Source of the DNA: Verrucomicrobiia bacterium
GTDB taxonomy: Bacteria > Verrucomicrobiota > Verrucomicrobiia > Verrucomicrobiales > Akkermansiaceae
Reading direction: 5' to 3'
Length of the DNA: 64,000 bases
Assembly (NCBI GenBank): GCA_030432565.1
Contig: JAUIGV010000017.1
Coordinates: 1-64,000 of the forward strand
Shown here: in pieces, positions 44,622 through 53,982 of the stretch
How positions within the stretch are numbered: the first letter of the stretch is position 1
Layout of the letters: every line of letters starts with the position of its first letter
Position numbers and translations under genes: made by a program
Notes under the pieces: model-generated
What the model saw: only the letters and a program-made list of their open reading frames with translations
Told to the model about the DNA's origin: nothing
Database searches by the model: none

Positions 44622-46586
44622 CTACTTCCCGGCTTTCGCTTTCTCGAGTTCCTTCCTCTTGGACTCTTCCCAGGCTTTTTTGTCCTTTAAGAATCTCTCC
44701 TTAAGATTGGCCAAAGTCGCTTCGGCTTCCTGAATTTGTCGCTCGGTGTCTCCCAGCTCGAGCTCCTTACGGACCTTACCGTTGAGCTGACGCCGATAGC
44801 TGTTGACGTCGGCTCCTTCTGGAATTGGAAAGGACACCGGAATCTCCTCCTGCCGCCAGTCGTCACTCCGCTGAGTCGCCAGCGGGATTTGACGTGCGCT
44901 CGTCAGGTTGGACATCGGGTTACGTGCCCAGGCATAGCGGTAGTGTTCCGGTTCGGCGACGTGCGGGCTGCTCAAAACGAGGATGTTCCGCTTCACCCGG
45001 GGACGATTGCGGTTGTCCACCCCGTCCGTGCCATAATCGATCACCGCCGGATAAAATCGACGATCTTTCCCCGCGATTGCAAAGCCCAGCATCCTGCCAT
45101 CGCTGTCATCTTTCGTCCGGATCTCCGTCGACATCATCAAAGTCATTTTTCCGTCTTCCTTCTTCACCTCCCGAATCGTAGGCGGCAGCCAGAACTCATC
45201 ATTCAAGACTCCATATTGAGTCGCCATGGCCCACTTCGCGGCACGCTCGCCAACCGGCACTTTGATCTGGGGATGATACCAACTCTTACGAAAATCGTAC
45301 GAACTCGCAAAGCCAATCGTCTTGTCACCGGCCTTCTGAAAATCGAGGAAGGTTTGATATTGCGCTTCTCTTATTCCGGGACCGGCATCGTTCATGGGTT
45401 TAAGAAAATTCTCCTCCGTCTGCGGTTCGCCGGCCGAACACAACGAAATGATGCAGAACGGCAATTCAGGATCATTGAAAGCCGCACGCCATGAGGTGAT
45501 CATCTTTCCGAAGACCTGGTAATACATTCTCGCTCCCGCCGAACCGGCAAAACAATTGTTGTATCCCTGATGAAAAACCGCGCCTTTCACCGAGAGGCCC
45601 TCCATTGGCGAAATCATCCCCGCATAACAATATCCCGGACGATTGTGATCGGCCTTCGGCCCCGGTCGCAAATCCGATGGCGGCTTGCTGTCCGCAGGCA
45701 AGGGCTTGCCGTCCTTCTCCGCCTTTTCTTTCTTACGTTCAAAATTTTTGATGCGCCCTTCAAGATCGGCCTTGGCATCGTAGGCCGCAATCTTCTCATT
45801 CCACTCCGCAAGCTTCGCCTGCGTCTCTTCCCCCTTGATTTGCTTCATGACATCCTCCGGCGTCCACGACTCAACCGTGGTTCCACCACGGGAAGCATCG
45901 ATCAAGCCAATGGGAACCTCGGAGGCCTTGTGAACACGGCGCCCGAAAACATAACCGATGGCCGAGAATTCCTTCACAGTTTCCGGCGTGCAAACCTCCC
46001 AATATCCTTTGCGAAAGTGACGGCTGGACCAGCTGCTGTATTCGTAAAGACCCTCGAAGCTCTTCACCGCTTCAAATCCTTTTCCCTGCGGAACAGTCAG
46101 CAATCGGATCTCCGGATAATTCGCCGAAGCAATCTCCATTGCTCCGTCATCCACCTTTGCCAACTCAAATTCCATATTACTCTGACCTCCCAACACCCAG
46201 ACATCGCCCACAAGAATATTCTCCAAGGTGATGGTCTTATCCTTACCTTTGGCAACCAGGTTCTGCGGATCCCTGCTGGCCGGCTTGGCCATCAACGTCG
46301 CCGCCCAGGCGCCCTTTTGATCAGCAACAGTCAAAAGTGATTCACCCCGAAAGAAGATCGTCACCTTCTCCCCCGGAGCAGCCCAACCCCAGATCCTAAC
46401 AGGCTTGTCCCGCTGCAAAACCATGTTGCTTTGGAAGGCATTGCTCAAACTGAGCCCCTCACCAATGGCGGGAACCTCCACCACGTTTTCACGCGGCATT
46501 TTTTGAGCGGAAAGCAAACCTCCCGACACGATCGTCAGCGAGACACATAGGATTGGGAAAAAACGATTCTTCATTGGTGGATTCAT
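44622..46586 (-). CDS. Sialate O-acetylesterase (SASA family)
   Basis: About 654 residues. A signal peptide (about 5-25) is followed by the SGNH/SASA esterase fold: LVGDVWVLGGQSNMEFEL gives the nucleophile Ser, and VGLIDASRGGTTVESW (as PIGLIDASRGG) and KGAVFHQGYNN match the family. It removes acetyl groups from sialic acid or other sugars. A charged C-terminal helix (about 590-654, DTERQIQEAEATLANLKERF) looks like a coiled coil and is an addition. ATGs at 46586 and 46574 both fit; the frame opens further upstream at 46646. Confidence 0.9.
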   Translation of the reverse strand: MNPPMKNRFFPILCVSLTIVSGGLLSAQKMPRENVVEVPAIGEGLSLSNAFQSNMVLQRDKPVRIWGWAAPGEKVTIFFRGESLLTVADQKGAWAATLMAKPASRDPQNLVAKGKDKTITLENILVGDVWVLGGQSNMEFELAKVDDGAMEIASANYPEIRLLTVPQGKGFEAVKSFEGLYEYSSWSSRHFRKGYWEVCTPETVKEFSAIGYVFGRRVHKASEVPIGLIDASRGGTTVESWTPEDVMKQIKGEETQAKLAEWNEKIAAYDAKADLEGRIKNFERKKEKAEKDGKPLPADSKPPSDLRPGPKADHNRPGYCYAGMISPMEGLSVKGAVFHQGYNNCFAGSAGARMYYQVFGKMITSWRAAFNDPELPFCIISLCSAGEPQTEENFLKPMNDAGPGIREAQYQTFLDFQKAGDKTIGFASSYDFRKSWYHPQIKVPVGERAAKWAMATQYGVLNDEFWLPPTIREVKKEDGKMTLMMSTEIRTKDDSDGRMLGFAIAGKDRRFYPAVIDYGTDGVDNRNRPRVKRNILVLSSPHVAEPEHYRYAWARNPMSNLTSARQIPLATQRSDDWRQEEIPVSFPIPEGADVNSYRRQLNGKVRKELELGDTERQIQEAEATLANLKERFLKDKKAWEESKRKELEKAKAGK

Positions 46587-46856
46587 GGACTTAAGAAAGA
46601 AGTGAGCCCGTTGGAAAGTACAACTCCCCCAACGACCTACCCGCAAATGAGTATTTCAGGCTTCTGGCTTCACTGAAAGCTCACCGACGATTTGGACCAA
46701 CCGGGTTTCCCTGAGGGGTCGTCTGCAAAATGCCAAACGACACCTTGGTCATCCGGGAAAACAATTCCGGCCGTACTCCGGCGGACCCACAATCATAAAG
46801 AAGATCGAAACTGAGCGATTCAGCCTCATTCGTTCCGGAGGACTACCGGGATCCTT

Positions 46857-47285
46857 CTACATAGCAAGCTGCGTGACATTGATCAGCACAAGATAACGAC
46901 CGGCTTTCCCCACAAAGGTCAGAATCCAAAATAAGGTGAAGTTGACCCTCATCACTCCGGCCAAAAAGGTAAGGGCATCTCCGCCAACCGGAGCCCATGC
47001 CAGAAGAAGGGACCAGACTCCATACTTTTGAAACCACTCCTGCGCGCGGGAAAGTTTACCAACCTTAAAAGGAAACCATCTTCGGTCCTGATATCCTTCA
47101 AGATAACGGCCAAGGACCCAATTCGCAGCCGAACCGAGGGTATTCCCAAGCGACGCAACCAGCCATATCCAAACCCATTCTTCGGGGCGGTCAACCACCA
47201 TGCTGACGACAATCACTTCTGAGTAAAAGGGAAGAATCGTCGCAGCAAGGAAAGCCGCTCCAAACATGAGGAGATAGGCTGTCAT
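46857..47285 (-). CDS. YqaA/DedA-like membrane protein
   Basis: 142 residues with four or five membrane segments. ILPFYSEVIVV, ASLGNTLGSAANWVLGRYL and QKYGVWSLLLAWAPVGGDALTFLAGVMRV match the YqaA branch of the DedA/SNARE-associated superfamily (a flippase-like small membrane protein). Its ATG overlaps the C26 stop by 4 bases, so it is translationally coupled to the hydrolase, which is an unusual partnership. Role inferred only: envelope lipid or export. Confidence 0.88.
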   Translation of the reverse strand: MTAYLLMFGAAFLAATILPFYSEVIVVSMVVDRPEEWVWIWLVASLGNTLGSAANWVLGRYLEGYQDRRWFPFKVGKLSRAQEWFQKYGVWSLLLAWAPVGGDALTFLAGVMRVNFTLFWILTFVGKAGRYLVLINVTQLAM

Positions 47286-47992
47286 TCCTCACCCTCGGGG
47301 ATCAAGGTTTCAGCAACGCTGCCTCGTGCACGACGCACCAGCTCCGTAAAAATATTTCGCTGCCTCTTCACATAAAACAGATATTCAGGATGCCATTGCA
47401 CCCCGACAAGCCAAGGATGGGAACTTGCTTCGATGGCCTGAACAAAAGAATCCAAATCCCTCGCGACCACACGGGCTCCTTCTCCAAGGCGGTCGATTGC
47501 CTGATGGTGAAGACTGTTGATCCGCCACCGGTCGCAATCCATGGCCTCTCGAAGATGACCATCTGATTCAGCTACAGCAGTCTTTCTTGGCAAAAGAGTG
47601 CGTCGATTCGAAGTGCGTTTTCGGAGCGGACGGATACTCGGGAAAAGAGATCCCCCGAGCACGACATTGATCAGCTGGGCACCCCGGCAGATTCCAAGAA
47701 TCGGAAGGTGCGTATCGAGAGCATGTTGAATCATCTCAATTTCAAATTGATCCCGCTTCCGGTCAATTCGGCTGTGACCGCTGCTCTCTCCGTCGTACAA
47801 GTCCGCATCAATGTCACTGCCCCCGCCGATGATAACAGCCTTGAAGCGTTCCTTTTCGTGACTTCGGAAATTTGACGGAGTAAGTCGAACAGCCTTGCCA
47901 CCGGCAACAAAGACTGAAAAACGTGTCGCCCACCACGCAATCGGGAAACGGCCATCCGAACCAGTGACAGCTATGAGTGGACGTTCAGCCAT
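47282..47992 (-). CDS. Class I glutamine-amidotransferase-like hydrolase (peptidase C26)
   Basis: 236 residues of the PuuD/gamma-glutamyl hydrolase type. Nucleophile Cys102 in LGICRGAQ, His201 and Glu203 in VQWHPE, and GGGSDIDADLY are visible. It should cleave gamma-glutamyl amide bonds. The ATG at 47992 follows AAGGAGGATGTGAAACA, a good ribosome-binding site; the ATG at 48013 is an alternative. Its start overlaps the amidoligase 3' end by 22 bases. A ligase and a matching hydrolase in one transcript suggest a glutamyl-amide that is made and then broken. Confidence 0.92.
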   Translation of the reverse strand: MAERPLIAVTGSDGRFPIAWWATRFSVFVAGGKAVRLTPSNFRSHEKERFKAVIIGGGSDIDADLYDGESSGHSRIDRKRDQFEIEMIQHALDTHLPILGICRGAQLINVVLGGSLFPSIRPLRKRTSNRRTLLPRKTAVAESDGHLREAMDCDRWRINSLHHQAIDRLGEGARVVARDLDSFVQAIEASSHPWLVGVQWHPEYLFYVKRQRNIFTELVRRARGSVAETLIPEGEE

Positions 47993-49011
47993 TGTTTCAC
48001 ATCCTCCTTCCAAGAATGGTATTCCGAAGAAAAATACCCTCCCGCACGACTTCGGCGATAAGCTTCACAGACGACTTTAAGCCGATGCGGATCTTCCGCA
48101 AGGGATTCGACCTCCTGCCAGTCATTCCAACTACACCAAATGCCCCAAGCGGGATTATCAATATCACTGTTGGGCAAGCGGTAGTGCAGGGTCGGGCGCT
48201 TGCGGATCTTCTCCTTGGGTAAAGATTCCACGACCTTCGACTCATCGAGAAACGCAAACATGGGGAGCATATCGAGTATCCGGTTCCGGCTCGGGTTATG
48301 CTCAAGATAATCATCAATCAATTGACCCAGCGATGGTGAGTAATTCTCCGCTAAAATCAAATCTTCGTATGCGCCGGCATAGCTGCGAATAAACGGGGAG
48401 AACTTTCTGCTGTAGACAATGTCCTCCCTGTCCTCCAGCCAAGCCTGCAGACAAACAAACGCCCTCAGATAGGTTAGGATCGTCCCGGCTTCCAGATCCG
48501 GAAGTTCGAGATTCAGGTGCAGACCAAACGCGGCAAACAAAGCCTGTCGGCTGCCATTGGCTCCGCGGCTCCGCAGGGCATCCACGATCCAATCCAATTC
48601 ACCAAGGCGGGCAAATGGCAAGGGAGGTGAGATCACTTCACAGGGAATTAGATTCCTCATCAAGGCCTGAATCGTATCAGCCGCAAGGTGCTCAAATTCA
48701 CGCATCCAGTCCCCGCCCTCCTCGGAATCATCCCGGTGAAGCTTTTGCAGATATTCGAAGTCCAAATCCACCTTGAAATCCCCCAGCACCGTCCCCTCCA
48801 CCCTAAATTCGTAATCCGAAATTCGATCAATGGTTCCCCCGTAGTGGGCCACCAACTGGGCTGCGATCACCGGCAGTTCGACCCCCGACATCTCGATCTC
48901 CACCCCGATACGGCGGGGTGAACCGTCTAGGCCACTCAACCGGCCAGGCATCCGGTAGCAAGGTCGATCGGGCTGGCCGGAATTGCGTTCGTGGGAATCA
49001 CTTGCGGACAT
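47971..49011 (-). CDS. Putative amidoligase (glutamine-synthetase/GCS fold)
   Basis: 346 residues. The signature RRIGVEIEMSG (residues 33-43) with Glu38 and Glu40 is the metal/nucleotide-binding strand of the amidoligase_2 (GCS-related) family, and FGLHLNLELPDLE and a Trp-rich tail (WGIWCSWNDWQEV) also fit. It is predicted to use ATP to join an amine to a carboxylate, for example a gamma-glutamyl amide. No signal peptide; it is cytoplasmic. The frame is open to 49227 but the ATG at 49011 begins the domain-like part. It leads the operon with the C26 hydrolase and YqaA-like gene. The family was described in computational work; the substrate is unknown. Confidence 0.85.
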   Translation of the reverse strand: MSASDSHERNSGQPDRPCYRMPGRLSGLDGSPRRIGVEIEMSGVELPVIAAQLVAHYGGTIDRISDYEFRVEGTVLGDFKVDLDFEYLQKLHRDDSEEGGDWMREFEHLAADTIQALMRNLIPCEVISPPLPFARLGELDWIVDALRSRGANGSRQALFAAFGLHLNLELPDLEAGTILTYLRAFVCLQAWLEDREDIVYSRKFSPFIRSYAGAYEDLILAENYSPSLGQLIDDYLEHNPSRNRILDMLPMFAFLDESKVVESLPKEKIRKRPTLHYRLPNSDIDNPAWGIWCSWNDWQEVESLAEDPHRLKVVCEAYRRSRAGGYFSSEYHSWKEDVKQWLNVHS

Positions 49012-49273
49012 CAACTTAAAATGAAAGGGAGAAAACCAGAGCAGCCAAACCATTAACCATCCCTTCGGCAACCTAAGCGGGCGCGAGCAGAAACGACAAG
49101 CATCAAGACGCCGGCAATGATCGAAACAACCAGATTTTCCCCCGAGACCGAAGGCCGCGACCTCGTCGCCCGACTCCCCCCAAAAAACGAGCGCGGCCGC
49201 CCCGGACTGCGTCACCTCTCCTGGCAAGAAATTACTGGGGAAAGCTCATCCCATCAGGTAGCTTGCGAGGGAC

Positions 49274-49978
49274 ATGAAAGGCCTCCTTCTTCTTTCCCTA
49301 TTTTGCGTAAGCATTCAGTTTGCGACGGCCTGGTCACCGGTCTCTCCCTACCAGCATGTCGTTTCGAGGGGTTCGTTCTTTTTCGTCATGCTTCCCACCC
49401 AGTATGAGAAAAAGGACGGCAAGTTCGTCGAATCCGACGGCCCAAGCGGAACGTCCTATCGCGTGACGTGGAAGGGTAAGATTAAGAAAATGTGGTCGAT
49501 CAAAAGCTTCTACGCCTTTCCCGGAGACATTCACCTCTCATCGGATGGCAAATCGGTCGCCCTCTTCCGTAACCAATTCCTGGGACAAGACGGAACTTTC
49601 TTTAACGACCCTGATTCAAATTCAGTTTTAAGGATTTACCGCAAAGGGAAGTTGGTCGCTGACTTCGAAGCGAAAGACCTGATGACCGACTTGAAAAAGG
49701 GCATCGTCCCAACGCTCTTTGGAATTCAATACGGCTGGCAAAATCAGGACCTTCACAGAACACAACTCGGCCCCAGCAGAAAACACTTCGTCACCACCGA
49801 AACCGAAGGACGGCCTGGAATGATCGAACACCCCGACGTCCTCCAGTTCGCCACCTTCGAACGTATCCTTTTCCTCATTGATTCAAAAACCGGAGTGGTC
49901 GTCTCGCGGAATCCGATTCCGAAAGAACAAAAGGAAGAAGAAATAACGGATTCCAGCATCGATCCGTTCGCCGAGTAA
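49274..49978 (+). CDS. Secreted hypothetical protein, 234 residues
   Basis: Signal peptide (about 1-19, LLLLSLFCVSIQFATA). The rest, with SFFFVMLPTQYEK, FPGDIHLSSDGKSVALFRN and VLRIYRKGKLVADFEAKDL, looks like a small beta-propeller-type or DPP-like fragment, but no family is clear. It ends in ITDSSIDPFAE. It has a GAGGGAC before the ATG, so the start looks right. It is divergent from the amidoligase operon. Confidence 0.65.
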   Translation: MKGLLLLSLFCVSIQFATAWSPVSPYQHVVSRGSFFFVMLPTQYEKKDGKFVESDGPSGTSYRVTWKGKIKKMWSIKSFYAFPGDIHLSSDGKSVALFRNQFLGQDGTFFNDPDSNSVLRIYRKGKLVADFEAKDLMTDLKKGIVPTLFGIQYGWQNQDLHRTQLGPSRKHFVTTETEGRPGMIEHPDVLQFATFERILFLIDSKTGVVVSRNPIPKEQKEEEITDSSIDPFAE

Positions 49979-50081
49979 TGCCAACCGCACCGCGAGGGAG
50001 TGGCCGATGGCATGAGTTGGGGACTCCGTAGGATTCCTGTCTGATCTTGCTCGCTGCTGGTAGGCGCCTGGGATGCTCAGG

Positions 50082-50774
50082 TCATGGAGCTGCCTCAGAA
50101 TCCCGGGAATCTTCCCGGTGCGGGATCAGTGTTGCGATGAAGATCGCCAAATAAAGGGTGCCGCAAATGGCTTCGAGTGCAGAAAGGATACGAGTGAACG
50201 GAGTAGTCGCAGTGATGTCTCCATAGCCGAGCGTGGTCATAGTCACAAAGCTGAAGTAAAGAAGAGCTCCATTTTCATCGGTCGCCCGCTCGCCGCCGCT
50301 GGTGACAAAGGAGCCGGCTCCACTCAAGTGGCAGATGGCATAAAGATTGGCCCAAAGCATTCCCAAAATGAGGTATCCACAAATCCCCGCCAGCAGCTTA
50401 TCGGTTTGATCGCTCGTCTTACTTTTGAGGGAAAATCGCACCACGGTGACAAGCATCAGCGCTTGCAGCAGAAGGACCAACCAACGGGAAGCGAGAAGGA
50501 GGACGACATTATCCGGTATCATTTCCGAAAGGACGCCCAGCAAAACCATGGGGACACAAAGACCACCAAATAGCTTCAACCAAAAGCGGCTGCTGGCGAG
50601 CAGAAATCCTCCGAGACAAAACACTCCCAAATAAGACGACCAAAGAATGCCCGAGATCCATGGGTCGCCGGTGGCCGATTGACTCCCACTAATTATAATG
50701 AGAGCCAGAAGCGTGACCAGCAGGACCAAAGATCTCAGGCGAAACCATTTCTGAAAAAGAGGAAACGCTGACAT
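50082..50774 (-). CDS. Two-pore-type potassium channel-like protein
   Basis: 230 residues with about five or six hydrophobic segments. The selectivity filter is TTLGYGD (residues 180-186), the K+ channel signature, followed by a last helix (LYLAIFIATLIP). The N-terminal helices have no voltage-sensor Arg ladder that I can see. It starts 6 bases after the RND pump stop, so it is the fourth cistron of the efflux operon, an unexpected place for an ion channel. Confidence 0.88.
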   Translation of the reverse strand: MSAFPLFQKWFRLRSLVLLVTLLALIIISGSQSATGDPWISGILWSSYLGVFCLGGFLLASSRFWLKLFGGLCVPMVLLGVLSEMIPDNVVLLLASRWLVLLLQALMLVTVVRFSLKSKTSDQTDKLLAGICGYLILGMLWANLYAICHLSGAGSFVTSGGERATDENGALLYFSFVTMTTLGYGDITATTPFTRILSALEAICGTLYLAIFIATLIPHREDSRDSEAAP

Positions 50775-50780
50775 GCCGGT

Positions 50781-53700
50781 CTAGTCGGAAGTGGCTACAA
50801 TCTCTTCCTCCAGCGGAGGTTCTTCATCCGATGGCGGATCATCTTTGGGATCGGCTTTTCCCGTCAATTTTTCAACAAGGCCCTGGATGACATAGTAAAG
50901 CAGAGGAACCGCCACCATACTAAGAAGGGTCGCGGCAGCCATGCCTCCAAATACCGCCGTTCCCAAAACCTTGCGCGATTCCGCACCAGCACCGGAGGCA
51001 ATGAGCAGAGGAATAACCCCGAGGATGAATGAGAGAGCGGTCATCATGACGGCCCGGAAACGGAGCCTGACCGCTTCAACGGCCGAGTCCTTGAGGCTCA
51101 TCCCTTCGTCCCTTTTTTCCTTTGCAAATTCTGTGATGAGAATTGCGGTCTTCGTCGATAAGGCGATCAAAAGAATAATGCCGATTTGGGTATAGATGTT
51201 GTTTTCCATTCCCCGCATCATTATCGCACCCACTGCTCCCAGGAGAGCCAGAGGAACCGATAGACAAACCGAGATGGGCAGGGTCCAACTTTCATATTGG
51301 GCGGCCAAAACGAGATAGGCCATCAGGATGGCAAAGGCGAAAACGGTTCCGAGGCCACTGTTGGCTGCGATCTTTTGCTGGAAGGAAAGGTCCGACCAGG
51401 CATACCCCATGCCGGGTGGGAGCGAGTTCTCCGATAGCTCCTCCATCGCATCCATAGCCACCCCCGAGCTGTTATTTCCGGAAGGATCTCCAAGAATTTT
51501 TACCGAGGGCATCATATTGAAACGCGTGATGGTTTGGGGTCCCACGATTTCGTTGAGTTCGGCAACCGCCCCTAGAGGAATCATTTCCCCGTTGGCCCCG
51601 CGCAGATGAAGCGAGTTGATATCATTTGGCTCGGCCCGGAAGGGTGCATCGGCCTGTGCGGTCACCTTGAAGATTCTCCCGAAAATTGAAAAGTCATTTA
51701 CGTAAGCCGATCCCAAGTAGGTTTGCATGGTCTCATTCACGGCCCCCAGAGAGGTTCCGGTCCTCTTAACCTGATCCCGGTCAACATCGACGAAAATTTG
51801 CGGGACGCTCGCGCGAAACGTCGTCCGGACCGAGGTCAGTCGTTCGTCCTGGTTGGCCACCATCATGAGTTGGTTGGCGACCGCCTGCATCTGCTGGCTA
51901 CCCACGCCCTGTTTGTCCTGAAGCATATAGGTGAAGCCTCCCGAGGTTCCCACCCCCGGCAAAGAAGGCATCGCAAAGGCAAACGCCCCGGCTTCCTGGA
52001 TACCCATCAACGACCTCTGCAATTTTTTCAAAATCACGGACTGATGCTGATCCGCCTCGGGACGATCTTCCCATGATTTGAAAGTCACCACCGCAAATCC
52101 GGTGTTCGCAGAAGCCGCTCCATCAATCACCGAAAAACCGGTAATTGAAAGGCAATCCTGCGCTTCCGGAATGGATTTCACGATGGCCTCTACCTTTCGC
52201 ATAACACCCTCGGTACGATCGAGGGTGGCCCCGTCCGGCAGTTGCACTGCGACCATGCAGTAGCCCTCATCCTCTTGCGGAACAAATCCCTCCGGCAGGC
52301 TGCCCAGCCCCTTCATCGAGAGATAGGTGATCCCCCCGTAGGCGAAGACCCCCAGGATGGCAACTTTGATTGCACCGCGGACCAACATGCGGTAGAAGCT
52401 GTTGCACACATCTACCGAGCGATTGAACATTCTAAAAACGCCGCGAGGCTCCCTTTTGCTTTTTCGCAAAAGAATCCCACAGAGAGCCGGGCTGAGAGTC
52501 AGCGCATTGACCGAACTGAAAGCGGTCGCGACCGCGATCGTGATCGCAAATTGCTTGAACATCGTCCCGGTAATCCCGTCCAACATCGCGGTTGGAATAA
52601 AGACCGAGAGAAGGACCAGGGTCGTCGCAACCACCGGACCGGAAACTTCCTTCATCGCGGCAATGGCCGCTTCCTTTGGCGCCAAACCTTTTTCAAGGTG
52701 AACCGTGGTATTCTCCACCACGATGATGGCGTCATCGACAACAATCCCAATCACCAAAACAAGACCGAAAAGGGTCAGGATATTGAGCGAAAATCCCATC
52801 GCGAGGAGAACCGAAAACGCTCCGATCAAAGAGACCGGAATGGTCATCAAGGGAACAAGGGTGGCTCGAAAATCCTGCAGGAAAAGATAGACTGTCAGAA
52901 CCACCAGAATGAGCGTGGCCGCCAGAGTAATGATGACTTCCTTGATGGAAGCATCAATAATGTCGGTCGAATTATAGACGATGGTGTAGTCGACATCCTG
53001 GGGAAAGGTTTCCGAAAGCTCGGTCAGCTTGCCCTTCAAGCCATCGGCCACCCCGATGAGGTTCGAGCCCGGGATTTGCGAAATGGCCATGGTCACCGAC
53101 GGCTTGCCATTGAGCCGGGAGCCGAAGCTGTAGGTGTCCGATCCGAGTTCGACCCGGGCGACGTCGGCGAGGCGGATGTTTCCCTGCTCGCCGTCACTGC
53201 GGACGATGACATTTTCAAATTCCTGGACTGTTTTAAGCCGCCCCTGGGTGCTCAGGACATATTCGTAGGCCGTTCCGGGCTCGCTTGGAGCCGCCCCGAC
53301 CCGACCCGCCGCAACTTGCACATTCTGCTCGCGCACCGCGGCCAGCACTTCGGAGACGGCGAGATTCCGGGCCTTCAACAAATCAGGATTGAGCCAGATC
53401 CGCATCGCAAATTCACCGGCCCCAAAAGTCGTGACATCCCCCACCCCGTTTACCCGAAGAAGCTCATCCCTGACGTTCAGGTTGGCATAGTTTGAAAGAA
53501 AGGCGGCATCGTAGGTCCCATCCGGTGAGGTCAGCCCGATATACATGACGGTATCGGTCGACTTCTTTTTAACGCTGACACCCGTTTTTTGGACCTCGGC
53601 CGGGAGTCGGGGCTCGGCTTTGGTGACCCGGTTTTGAACAAGAACATTCGCGGTATCGAGGTCGGTTCCCGGTTCGAAGGTGACGGTCAGATTCATCGAT

Positions 53701-53960
53701 CCGTCATTTCCGCTCACCGAGTTCATGTAGAGCATGCCCTCGACTCCATTGACTTCTTTTTCGATGGCAGCGGCAACCGTATCGGAGACGGTCTGGGCGT
53801 CAGCACCGGGATAAAAGGCGCTGATTTGAATCGTGGGGGGCGCAAGGTCCGGATAACGGGAAACCGGCATCTTGAGCAGCGCGACCGCGCCGAGCACCAC
53901 CATCACAATGGAGATGACCGCGGCGAAAACCGGGCGTCTAATGAAAATGGCACTGAACAT
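50781..53960 (-). CDS. RND efflux transporter, HAE1 family (AcrB/MexB-like)
   Basis: 1059 residues, the proton-driven inner-membrane pump of a tripartite drug-efflux system. It opens with FIRRPVFAAVISIVMVVLGAVAL and has VLVIGIVVDDAIIVVENT, where the two Asp take part in proton relay, plus periplasmic docking/porter domains and 12 membrane helices. The ATG at 53960 is chosen over 54020. Length and layout match AcrB. Together with the adaptor at 55170 and the outer-membrane factor at 56643 it should expel drugs or bile-like amphiphiles. Confidence 0.96.
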   Translation of the reverse strand: MFSAIFIRRPVFAAVISIVMVVLGAVALLKMPVSRYPDLAPPTIQISAFYPGADAQTVSDTVAAAIEKEVNGVEGMLYMNSVSGNDGSMNLTVTFEPGTDLDTANVLVQNRVTKAEPRLPAEVQKTGVSVKKKSTDTVMYIGLTSPDGTYDAAFLSNYANLNVRDELLRVNGVGDVTTFGAGEFAMRIWLNPDLLKARNLAVSEVLAAVREQNVQVAAGRVGAAPSEPGTAYEYVLSTQGRLKTVQEFENVIVRSDGEQGNIRLADVARVELGSDTYSFGSRLNGKPSVTMAISQIPGSNLIGVADGLKGKLTELSETFPQDVDYTIVYNSTDIIDASIKEVIITLAATLILVVLTVYLFLQDFRATLVPLMTIPVSLIGAFSVLLAMGFSLNILTLFGLVLVIGIVVDDAIIVVENTTVHLEKGLAPKEAAIAAMKEVSGPVVATTLVLLSVFIPTAMLDGITGTMFKQFAITIAVATAFSSVNALTLSPALCGILLRKSKREPRGVFRMFNRSVDVCNSFYRMLVRGAIKVAILGVFAYGGITYLSMKGLGSLPEGFVPQEDEGYCMVAVQLPDGATLDRTEGVMRKVEAIVKSIPEAQDCLSITGFSVIDGAASANTGFAVVTFKSWEDRPEADQHQSVILKKLQRSLMGIQEAGAFAFAMPSLPGVGTSGGFTYMLQDKQGVGSQQMQAVANQLMMVANQDERLTSVRTTFRASVPQIFVDVDRDQVKRTGTSLGAVNETMQTYLGSAYVNDFSIFGRIFKVTAQADAPFRAEPNDINSLHLRGANGEMIPLGAVAELNEIVGPQTITRFNMMPSVKILGDPSGNNSSGVAMDAMEELSENSLPPGMGYAWSDLSFQQKIAANSGLGTVFAFAILMAYLVLAAQYESWTLPISVCLSVPLALLGAVGAIMMRGMENNIYTQIGIILLIALSTKTAILITEFAKEKRDEGMSLKDSAVEAVRLRFRAVMMTALSFILGVIPLLIASGAGAESRKVLGTAVFGGMAAATLLSMVAVPLLYYVIQGLVEKLTGKADPKDDPPSDEEPPLEEEIVATSD

Positions 53961-53982
53961 GGGACTCGCTTGAGTTAAGATA

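Noticed and set aside
49955-49975. DPFAE ending of the 234-residue secreted protein resembles the macroglobulin linker repeat
   Set aside because: Four to five residues only; most likely chance.
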